Position numbers and translations under genes: made by a program. Source: JANXSF01 sp043745195 (GTDB lineage Bacteria; Acidobacteriota; Terriglobia; Bryobacterales; Bryobacteraceae). Taken from it: a DNA stretch of 64,000 bases. Numbering within the stretch: the stretch's first letter is position 1; every line of letters begins with the position of its first letter. The stretch covers positions 28,738 to 92,737 of the forward strand of contig JAYTTF010000303.1 of the NCBI GenBank assembly GCA_043745195.1, read 5' to 3'. This document shows, piece after piece, positions 18,031-25,585 of the stretch. The notes under the pieces are model-generated. The model was given only the letters and a program-made list of their open reading frames with translations, did not search any database and had not been told where the DNA came from.

Positions 18031-18891
18031 CTATTTCTTAAGCAATCCGCGTGCGTCCAACCATTCGTAAAACCGCTGCGGCCACTGGCCAACCGGTCCT
18101 TTCAAGGTTGGTCGCAAACCAAAGCCATGCCCCACTTTTGTATAAACGTGCAGTTCCGTTTGCGCTCCAGCTTTTTTCATCGCCAAGTAAAGTTCCGGTA
18201 GCCCTTGCGAAATATTCTGGCGGTCATTCTCACCGCAAATTAGAAAGGATGGCGGCATATCTTTTGCAAGAGGCATGTCTTTGGGGATTGCCGGATACAT
18301 CAATCCAAAAAACCCTACTTTCGAACTCAACCGGTCAATTGGATCTGCCGCATCGGACTTGCCTTCATTCACATGAGTTGCCGCCAGCGCTGCCAATTCA
18401 CCACCAGCGGAAAATCCAATCACTCCGATCCGTTCCGGATCAACACCCCACTCCGCCGACTTGCTCTTTACTAACTTGATTGCGCGCTGCGTGTCCTGCA
18501 GGGAGGTGCCTTCAATTGTGTATGTTGATTCCTTCTCCCGTGCCAAACGGTACTTCAGTACAAACCCTGCCACACCACGCTCCTGAAGATATTTAGCAAT
18601 ATTATGTCCTTCATGATCCGCCCATAGCGCACTGTGTCCGCCTCCAGGTGCAATCACAACACTCGCGCCAGTAGCTGTTTCTTTCGATGGCAGGTACACG
18701 GTAATCGAAGGTTTGTGGACGTTCGAAATTACACGATCACCCGCAGGCTGAACCTTCACTACTTCCTCACTGGTTTTGCCTTCCGAACCCGGTGCGCCGT
18801 TGGGCCAAAGGTACTCAATCTGCGGCTCGGACGCAAATGCCGAAACCGACGCAATCAAAAGTGCGGCAATGGATTTGTGGATAGTCATCAT
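18031..18891 (-). CDS. Secreted alpha/beta-hydrolase, acetylxylan-esterase-like
   Basis: 286 aa with a signal peptide (residues 1-21). The alpha/beta-hydrolase domain shows the oxyanion loop IAPGGGHSALW, the nucleophile elbow IGFSAGGELA (Ser near 149), an acid in LICGENDRQ and the catalytic His in VGHGFGLR. The pattern is that of BD-FAE/esterase-lipase family enzymes that deacetylate polysaccharides. ATG 18891 or 18888 are equally possible starts. It sits in a minus-strand run with the beta-lactamase-fold gene upstream (24 nt) and the PEP mutase-family gene downstream. Confidence 0.86.
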   Translation of the reverse strand: MMTIHKSIAALLIASVSAFASEPQIEYLWPNGAPGSEGKTSEEVVKVQPAGDRVISNVHKPSITVYLPSKETATGASVVIAPGGGHSALWADHEGHNIAKYLQERGVAGFVLKYRLAREKESTYTIEGTSLQDTQRAIKLVKSKSAEWGVDPERIGVIGFSAGGELAALAATHVNEGKSDAADPIDRLSSKVGFFGLMYPAIPKDMPLAKDMPPSFLICGENDRQNISQGLPELYLAMKKAGAQTELHVYTKVGHGFGLRPTLKGPVGQWPQRFYEWLDARGLLKK

Positions 18892-18915
18892 GAGGCTTTA
18901 TACTACACCTACTGC

Positions 18916-20097
18916 CTACCCTGCATAAACCGCCTTTTCAAAATCATCCAGAAGTCCTAGCGCCTGCTTGTCAACGAATGGCAGAAATCGCATTAACAAT
19001 ATCGCGCATAAAGCATTCTTCGGATCAATCCAATAAAACGTATTTTCCAAACCTGCCCACGCCAAACTCCCCGCAGCGCGACCTCCAGAGTAAGGTGTTG
19101 TGTTGATCAAAAATCCCAATCCCCACTTTTCTGTCTGCCCTGGCTGAATGTCCACGTCGCTTGAAATCGACGGCTTGTAGCTTTTCATTTTTCCAGCAGT
19201 CAATCTGCCGATTTGATTGGTCCGCATGCTTTCCACCGTTTGCGGTTTCAGAATTCCCTGCCCTAGGTTGAGGATCATTTGCATGAAGCGCACGTAATCG
19301 GCGGCAGTCGAATAAAGCCCACCACCTCCGCCAAATGATGTTGGAGGGCTTGGCAGCTTGCGTTCGTTGGCAAGCAAAGGACCGTTTTCCTGACGATGGT
19401 ACCCCGTCACCAGCCTGTCAAATTTCGCGGCAGGGACAATATAACTGGTATCAATCATCCCAAGAGGTTTTAGAATTTTTACTTGAAAGTAATCCTCCAG
19501 GCTCATCCCACTTAGGGTTTCCACAAGCCGGCCCGCCCAGTCAATACCTTGGCCGTATTGCCATCGCGTGCCAGCTTCAAACATCAGGGGCGGCACTTCC
19601 GATGTCGGTTGACCTGCTGTGTAGCGAAACATCTCGCCGTCCCAATTGTCGTAGCAGAATCCCGAGGTATGCGTCAACAAGTGCTTCAGTGTCACCTGTG
19701 TTTTAGCAGCACTCAGTATTGGTTTACCGGCGTTATCGAATCCGCGCAATACTTCTAACTTGGCTAGCTTGGGCAAATATTTTGCAACGGGCTCATCCAG
19801 TTGCACCTTACCCTGCTCAACCATCTGAAGGGCAGCAGCAGTGGTAATGGCCTTGGTCATCGAATGAATTGCGAAGATGGAATCCGTTTTCACCGGTACA
19901 CCCGAAGCATCACGAATCCCAAACGCGCCTTGATACAGAATGTTGTTCCCGCTTGCCACCATGCCCACGGCAGCCGGAATTTTCCTGCTGCCGATCCCCG
20001 TCCGCAGTGCCATATTAATCTTCAAACTCGCTGCTTGCAAGTTCATTGCTGTAGTGATCATCGTGGCTGCAAACGTTCGGCGATTCAAGGATGGCAT
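18916..20097 (-). CDS. Serine hydrolase, beta-lactamase class C-like fold
   Basis: 393 aa from ATG 20097 (MPSLNRRTFAATMITTAMN, with a Tat-like RR leader). The frame is open another 146 codons upstream, but that part is antisense to miaE and is non-coding in character. The beta-lactamase/esterase motifs are S-x-x-K (HSMTKAITT), a Tyr in WQYGQGIDWAG, and GGGGGLYSTAADYVRFMQMIL. Such proteins act as esterases or peptidases in the periplasm rather than as true beta-lactamases. Another ATG at 20106 is in frame. It is divergent from miaE with under 30 nt between. Confidence 0.85.
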   Translation of the reverse strand: MPSLNRRTFAATMITTAMNLQAASLKINMALRTGIGSRKIPAAVGMVASGNNILYQGAFGIRDASGVPVKTDSIFAIHSMTKAITTAAALQMVEQGKVQLDEPVAKYLPKLAKLEVLRGFDNAGKPILSAAKTQVTLKHLLTHTSGFCYDNWDGEMFRYTAGQPTSEVPPLMFEAGTRWQYGQGIDWAGRLVETLSGMSLEDYFQVKILKPLGMIDTSYIVPAAKFDRLVTGYHRQENGPLLANERKLPSPPTSFGGGGGLYSTAADYVRFMQMILNLGQGILKPQTVESMRTNQIGRLTAGKMKSYKPSISSDVDIQPGQTEKWGLGFLINTTPYSGGRAAGSLAWAGLENTFYWIDPKNALCAILLMRFLPFVDKQALGLLDDFEKAVYAG

Positions 20098-20125
20098 CGG
20101 TAACATTGTACGATGAAGTATACCA

Positions 20126-20752
20126 ATGGTTTTCTCTGATAAGATCGACGCCTTGCCGCTGCATTCCCGCACTCCTTTAACTTGGGGGCACTCCGTGCTG
20201 GCCGATCCAATCAATCTGTTAATTGACCACGCGTTCCTCGAAAAAAAAGCTGCTCTAAATGCCATGGAGTTGATGACCCGCTGGCCGGAAGAATGGGCTC
20301 CTGGTTGGGTGGAAACCATGACCCGCGTAGCTCGCGATGAAGCGGCACACCTAGCCCAAGTTGTAAAACTTCTTCTCAGCCGCGGCGGACGCTTGGGGCG
20401 CACCCATAAATGCCAATACGCCACAGACCTCCGCCAATTAGTCCGCAAAGGCGAGACTGGCGATACGCTTGACAGGCTCCTGGTCTCAGCCTTGATCGAA
20501 GCCAGATCCTGCGAACGGTTTTCAGTTTTGGCCACAGCCGCCGATGCAATGAACGATTCTGAATTGAGTGTCTTCTACAAAGCCCTGTTTTCATCCGAGT
20601 TGGGGCACTTTAAGGTGTTCCTTCGATTGGGATACAAATTGATGGATAAGGCCGCTGTGGATCGCCGCTGGCATCAGCTTTTGGCGGCTGAAGCTAAGGT
20701 GCTTGCTCAGCAGTTGCCCGGACCGAGAATTCATTCAGGGTGGGAAATTTGA
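20126..20752 (+). CDS. miaE: tRNA hydroxylase MiaE (ms2io6A synthesis)
   Basis: 208 aa, normal length. Ferritin-like diiron ligands are visible: LIDHAFLEKKAA (Glu), ARDEAAHLAQV (E-x-x-H), LIEARSCERF (Glu) and SSELGHFKVF (E-x-x-H). MiaE hydroxylates the isopentenyl group of ms2i6A37 in tRNAs reading UNN codons, using O2. It therefore implies that miaA and miaB exist elsewhere in the genome, and aerobic growth. The start is ATG 20126; a single-gene unit. Confidence 0.9.
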   Translation: MVFSDKIDALPLHSRTPLTWGHSVLADPINLLIDHAFLEKKAALNAMELMTRWPEEWAPGWVETMTRVARDEAAHLAQVVKLLLSRGGRLGRTHKCQYATDLRQLVRKGETGDTLDRLLVSALIEARSCERFSVLATAADAMNDSELSVFYKALFSSELGHFKVFLRLGYKLMDKAAVDRRWHQLLAAEAKVLAQQLPGPRIHSGWEI

Positions 20753-20875
20753 TAACCTTTTCGGTTGGGCGGTTTGTTGCCCGAAAACAAAACCAGACTA
20801 GCCCAATAACTCGATTTTTTCCATGATCCCAATTACCCGCACTATACCCGTGTCTGCCTATAGACGGAGGATGGA

Positions 20876-22675
20876 TTGAAACCTACCGACATTAGCAACC
20901 CCGACTACTTCCATAAAGTGGTCGACTGCCAGTGGGCTTGCCCCACTCACACCAACGTACCTGAATATATCCGTATGGTGGCCCAAGGACGTTTCACCGA
21001 CGCCTACATGCTGAACCGCGAATCTAATGTGTTTCCAGCGATTCTTGGGCGAACTTGTGATCGGCCCTGTGAGCCGGCCTGCCGTCGCGGGCGTCTTGAG
21101 GAAGATACCAAGCCTGTCGCTATCTGTCGGTTGAAGCGCGTCGCCGCCGATCATAGCGACGATATTACCGATCGCCTTCCGGCAATTCCCAAATCGAAAA
21201 ACGGCAAACGCGTGGCCTGCATTGGTGCTGGACCTTCTTCACTCACCGTAGCCAACGACCTGATGCCGCTGGGTTACGAAGTGGTCATGTTTGAAAAGAA
21301 TTCAAAGCCCGGCGGCTTGATGCGCACCAACATTCCATCGTTCCGCTTGCCGGAAGGCGTGCTGGATGAAGAGGTGGGCAACATTCTCAACATGGGCGTG
21401 GACATTCGCTATAACTCGCCCGTGAAAAGTTTCAAAGCCCTGGTGGATGGCTTCGACGCCGTGTTTGTAGGCAGTGGCGCACCGCGAGGGAAAAACCTGG
21501 ATTTACCCGGACGCTGGGATACGGATCGTATTCACTTGGGCATTGATTGGCTGGAATCCATTGCGTTTGGGCACATCGATTCCGTCGGCGAAAAAGTTTT
21601 GATTATCGGCGTTGGCAACACTGCCATGGATTGCTGCCGCTCCTCATTGCGGCTTGGCGGGAAGGACATTAAAGTGATGGCTCGCCGTCCTCGGGCTTAT
21701 TTCAAAGCGTCTCCCTGGGAACTTGAAGACGCCGAAGAAGAGGGCGTCGAAATTCTTATCAACCATGCGCCGAAACGCTTTGTGGTGGAAAACGGCAAGC
21801 TGAAGGGCATGGAGTTTGAACGTCTGGAATGGGATGCCGACGCGAAACAATCGAAAACCATTGAAACGATTTTCCTTCCTGCCGATGATGTGATTCTTGC
21901 CATTGGTCAGGACAACGCGTTCCCCTGGATTGAACGCGACTTGGGAATTGAATTCGATAAATGGGATATGCCAGTAGTGGACAAAGTGACCTTTGAATCC
22001 ACCAGACCCGGCACTTTCTTTGGTGGTGACGCCGCTTGGGGTCCAAAGAATATTATCTGGGCTGTGGAGCATGGCCATCAGTCCGCCATTTCCATTCACA
22101 ACCATTGCCAAGGGCTTCCAACCACCGAAAGACTCCCTGTTGGCATGAAACTGGTTCCACAAAAAATGGGAATCAGCGAATGGAGTTACCACAATGATTT
22201 CAACCCCGCCTCGCGCCAGAAAATGACCCACGTCGATCTGGTGAGCCGCTTCAAGCAATTGAACGTTGAAGTAGAAATTGGATTTTCCGCTGAACAGGTC
22301 GCACGGGAAGTGCAGCGCTGCCTCAACTGCGATATTGAAACCGTGTTCACTCCCAAGCGCTGCATTGAATGCGATGCCTGCATCGACATCTGCCCTGTCT
22401 CGTGTCTCACGATTGGACGCGATGGCGAAGAAGCTGAGTTGCGCACGCGCCTGTCAGCGCCAGCCACTAACTTCGAACAATCGCTCTATGCATCCCAACC
22501 TTTACCGCACACCAAGCGTCTGATGTTGAAAGACGAAGATGTGTGCGTCCACTGTGGCCTTTGCGCAGAACGCTGTCCCACCGCTGCTTGGGACATGCTG
22601 AAGCTTGATCTGACTATTCCCCACGTAGGAACAACATGCAACCAACCGTTGACAACAGAACCAGTACTCGCATAA
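20876..22675 (+). CDS. GltD-like FAD/NAD(P) oxidoreductase with ferredoxin domain
   Basis: 599 aa. The N-terminal GltD-type Fe-S domain has cysteines in CQWACPTHTNVPEY and CDRPCEPACRRG. The FAD motif (VACIGAGPSSLTVANDL) and NAD(P) motif (VLIIGVGNTAMDCCRSSLRLG) follow. At the C terminus are two 4Fe-4S motifs, CIECDACIDICPVSC and CVHCGLCAERCP. The layout resembles NfnB or glutamate-synthase small subunits with added 2x4Fe-4S clusters. The start is TTG 20876 after GGAGG. The gene overlaps the next by 40 nt, so it very probably moves electrons between NAD(P)H and the ferredoxin oxidoreductase subunits downstream. Confidence 0.86.
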   Translation: MKPTDISNPDYFHKVVDCQWACPTHTNVPEYIRMVAQGRFTDAYMLNRESNVFPAILGRTCDRPCEPACRRGRLEEDTKPVAICRLKRVAADHSDDITDRLPAIPKSKNGKRVACIGAGPSSLTVANDLMPLGYEVVMFEKNSKPGGLMRTNIPSFRLPEGVLDEEVGNILNMGVDIRYNSPVKSFKALVDGFDAVFVGSGAPRGKNLDLPGRWDTDRIHLGIDWLESIAFGHIDSVGEKVLIIGVGNTAMDCCRSSLRLGGKDIKVMARRPRAYFKASPWELEDAEEEGVEILINHAPKRFVVENGKLKGMEFERLEWDADAKQSKTIETIFLPADDVILAIGQDNAFPWIERDLGIEFDKWDMPVVDKVTFESTRPGTFFGGDAAWGPKNIIWAVEHGHQSAISIHNHCQGLPTTERLPVGMKLVPQKMGISEWSYHNDFNPASRQKMTHVDLVSRFKQLNVEVEIGFSAEQVAREVQRCLNCDIETVFTPKRCIECDACIDICPVSCLTIGRDGEEAELRTRLSAPATNFEQSLYASQPLPHTKRLMLKDEDVCVHCGLCAERCPTAAWDMLKLDLTIPHVGTTCNQPLTTEPVLA

Positions 22676-24450
22676 ATGATTTCGCCGTTAAATTGGCGAA
22701 TGTGAATGGAACAGGATCTGCCTCGGCGAATGGTCTGCTGATGCAGGCCATGTTCCGTATGGGCGTCCCAGTCACGGGGAAGAACCTTTTTCCATCCAAC
22801 ATTCAAGGCCTGCCAACCTGGTATGAAATTCGTGTCAGCAAAGATGGCTACAACGCTCGCGCTCTTGATTACGACCTCATGGTGGCCATGAATTCGCAGA
22901 CCTATGCTCGTGATGTGAAGGAAGTGCGCACCGGCGGCTATCTTTTATTCGATTCCAGTTGGCCTCTGGATGCGCACTTGCTCCGCGACGACATTCACTT
23001 CATCGGCATCCCCCTTGCAGAAATGTGCAACACCCATTTCAACGATCCACGCGAACGCATTCTGATGAAGAATGTGGCCTATGCAGGCGCTCTCTGCGCG
23101 CTGATCAAGGTGGATATGAAAGTGGTGGAAGATCTTCTGATGGAAAAGTACGCGGGCAAAGAAAAGATGCGGGTTTCCAATCAGACAGCTTTGAAGCTGG
23201 GTTACGATTACGCCATTAAACACTTTGATTGCCCTCTGCCGTTTCAGCTTGCGCAGATGGACGCCAATGCAGACAAAATTTTGATTGACGGCAATACAGC
23301 TCTTGCCTTGGGTTGCGTCTATGCGGGTGCCACCGTTGCAGCCTGGTATCCCATCACACCGGCGACCTCAGTAATGGATGCTTTCAAAGGTTTCTGCGAA
23401 CAGTTCCGGCGCGACCCGGAAACCAAGCGTAACAACTATTGCATTCTCCAGGCCGAAGATGAGTTAGCAGCCATCGGCATGGTCATTGGCGCATCGTGGA
23501 ATGGTGCGCGTTCCTTTACTTCAACAGCAGGTCCTGGCATTTCATTGATGAACGAATTGCTGGGCTTGGCCTACTATGCTGAAATTCCAACCGTCGTTAT
23601 TGACGTGCAGCGCGTAGGCCCTTCCACTGGCATGCCCACCAGAACACAGCAGGGCGATCTAATGACTTGCGCCTATGCCTCGCACGGCGACACCAAACAC
23701 ATTCTTCTATTCCCTGCCAACCCACATGAGTGTTTCGATTTCGCAGTGAAGTCCTTCGATCTGGCCGAATATTTCCAAACACCAGTAATGGTGCTCAGTG
23801 ATTTGGATATCGGTATGAACGACTGGGTTGTGCCCCGCTTAAATTGGGACGATAACTACAAGCCAAATCGTGGACGCGTGTTGAGCAAAGAAGAAGTAGA
23901 AGAGCTGCCCAAGTTTCAGCGCTATTTTGATACCGATGAAAATTTTGTCGCCACTCGAACGCTTCCCGGTGTCCATTCCAAGGGCGCGTATTTCGTGCGC
24001 GGTTCCGGCCATAATAAGTTTGGCGGATACACTGAAATCCCCGACGAATATCAGGAGGTAGTTGACCGCCTGGCTCAGAAGCACAAAGCATCCGCCAAGT
24101 TTGTTCCTGCGCCGATTATTGAAAAGCGTGCAGGCGCAAAGTTCGGCGTGCTGACCCTTGGCGGTTGCGAAGGTGCCGTCCGTGAAGCCCTTGACCTCCT
24201 AGACGATCGTGGAATTCCCGCCGACTACATGCGCGTCCGTGGATTTCCGTTCAGCGATGAAGTGGTGCAATTCCTCGAAGACCATCCCTACACTTTTGTG
24301 GTGGAACAAAATCGAGATGCCCAGTTGTGTTCTTTGCTAACCATTGAAACGCCCGTTGCTAAGGATAAGCTACGATCCGTGCTTGTATATGGCGGCTTTC
24401 CATTAAGCGCCCGCCACGTTATTGAAGGAATTTTGAGCCAGATAAGCTAG
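22636..24450 (+). CDS. korA: 2-oxoacid:ferredoxin oxidoreductase, fused gamma-alpha subunit
   Basis: 604 aa. The N-terminal gamma domain (about 15-190) begins FAVKLANVNGTGSASANGLL and includes IQGLPTWYEIRVS. The alpha (pyrimidine-binding) domain starts near residue 210 with GNTALALGCVYAGATVAAWYPITPATS and includes EDELAAIGMVIGASWNG and TSTAGPGISLMNELLGLAYYAEIP. The C-terminal domain ends with VEQNRDAQL. This arrangement is that of KorA/OorA enzymes that oxidise 2-oxoglutarate (or other 2-oxoacids) with CoA. Substrate choice cannot be read from sequence alone. It is coupled to korB 15 nt downstream. Confidence 0.9.
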   Translation: MQPTVDNRTSTRINDFAVKLANVNGTGSASANGLLMQAMFRMGVPVTGKNLFPSNIQGLPTWYEIRVSKDGYNARALDYDLMVAMNSQTYARDVKEVRTGGYLLFDSSWPLDAHLLRDDIHFIGIPLAEMCNTHFNDPRERILMKNVAYAGALCALIKVDMKVVEDLLMEKYAGKEKMRVSNQTALKLGYDYAIKHFDCPLPFQLAQMDANADKILIDGNTALALGCVYAGATVAAWYPITPATSVMDAFKGFCEQFRRDPETKRNNYCILQAEDELAAIGMVIGASWNGARSFTSTAGPGISLMNELLGLAYYAEIPTVVIDVQRVGPSTGMPTRTQQGDLMTCAYASHGDTKHILLFPANPHECFDFAVKSFDLAEYFQTPVMVLSDLDIGMNDWVVPRLNWDDNYKPNRGRVLSKEEVEELPKFQRYFDTDENFVATRTLPGVHSKGAYFVRGSGHNKFGGYTEIPDEYQEVVDRLAQKHKASAKFVPAPIIEKRAGAKFGVLTLGGCEGAVREALDLLDDRGIPADYMRVRGFPFSDEVVQFLEDHPYTFVVEQNRDAQLCSLLTIETPVAKDKLRSVLVYGGFPLSARHVIEGILSQIS

Positions 24451-24465
24451 GCCGGAGAAAACACA

Positions 24466-25536
24466 ATGCCATCTATCGCAAAACCAATTGCTAAACATCC
24501 CAGCCTGCAAAAAAATAATCTTGGGCTAACCGTTCGTGATTATGAAGGCACCATGTCCACGCTTTGCGCGGGCTGCGGTCACGATTCCATTACCGCCGCC
24601 ATTGTCCGCACATTCTGGGAACTCTCCACGCCACCGCATATGATTGCCAAACTCAGCGGCATTGGTTGTTCGTCGAAAACTCCCACCTATTTCGTCAGCG
24701 GAGCCCACGGGTTTAATTCCGCCCATGGACGCATGCCAGCCATCGCCACCGGCGCCAATGCCGCGAATCGTGAGCTCATTTATATCGGCGTTTCTGGTGA
24801 TGGCGATTCGCTGTCCATCGGTCTTGGACAACTCAGCCATGCCATTCGCCGCAACCTTCGCATGGTCTACGTTATCGAAAACAATGGCGTCTACGGACTA
24901 ACCAAAGGACAGTTCTCTGCATCCGCCGATATTGGTTCCAAAAGCAAGCGCGGCGAACCCAATCGGATGTCTCCAATTGATCCAGTCATGCTGGCGCTTA
25001 GTCTCGGCGCAACCTTTGTGGCTCGTAGTTTTTCCGGCGATAAGGAACAGCTGGTGCCAATATTGAAGGCCGCATTCTCTCACCGTGGATTGGCGCTAAT
25101 CGACGTTGTGTCTCCTTGTGTAACTTTCAACGATCATGTCGGCTCCACCAAGAGCTACTTATATTCACGACAACATCAATACAAAGCCACCGAAGCCGAT
25201 TTCGTCCCACCCGCCTCGGAAATTGTTGCTCACATCGGCAGTGCCAATGGGCACATCACGGAAACAACTAGCGTCACCATGCACGATGGAAGCGTTGTGA
25301 AATTCCGCGCGCTACCGGAAGGTTACGATCCCACCGACAGGCAAAAAGTTTATGCCTATTTGCAAGAACGGCAAGGGAAAGGCGAAGTGCCAACAGGGCT
25401 GCTCTATTTAGACGAATCGGTAGGCGACGTTCACGAAATGAACAATACTCCAGATGCAGCTCTTACCAGTATTCCCTTTGAAAAGCTTTGCCCAGGCAAT
25501 GCCGAATTACAGAAGCTATTGGAAGAGTTCCGGTAG
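24466..25536 (+). CDS. korB: 2-oxoacid:ferredoxin oxidoreductase, beta subunit
   Basis: 356 aa. The TPP-binding region is clear: STLCAGCGHDSITAAIV, KLSGIGCSSKTPTYF, and the GDG...NN motif (VSGDGDSLSIGLGQLSHAI, then IENNGVYGLTKGQFSAS). Cys residues in CAGCGH and IGCSS bind the proximal 4Fe-4S cluster, with a further Cys in SPCVTFND. GGAGAAAAC precedes ATG 24466. Together with KorA it forms the catalytic core; the upstream flavoprotein supplies the remaining clusters. Confidence 0.91.
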   Translation: MPSIAKPIAKHPSLQKNNLGLTVRDYEGTMSTLCAGCGHDSITAAIVRTFWELSTPPHMIAKLSGIGCSSKTPTYFVSGAHGFNSAHGRMPAIATGANAANRELIYIGVSGDGDSLSIGLGQLSHAIRRNLRMVYVIENNGVYGLTKGQFSASADIGSKSKRGEPNRMSPIDPVMLALSLGATFVARSFSGDKEQLVPILKAAFSHRGLALIDVVSPCVTFNDHVGSTKSYLYSRQHQYKATEADFVPPASEIVAHIGSANGHITETTSVTMHDGSVVKFRALPEGYDPTDRQKVYAYLQERQGKGEVPTGLLYLDESVGDVHEMNNTPDAALTSIPFEKLCPGNAELQKLLEEFR

Positions 25537-25585
25537 CGGCGCAACACCCCGCTTGCAGATGCTTTAGTATACTGAACTCGGGAAA

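Noticed and set aside
20098..20535. 146-codon N-terminal extension of the beta-lactamase-fold gene
   Set aside because: It is entirely antisense to miaE and shows shadow-type composition; a Tat-like leader begins at 20097.
20757..20800. Terminator-like TTTTCGG/CCGAAAA after miaE
   Set aside because: Arms are 7 bp with a long loop and no T run follows; too weak to list.
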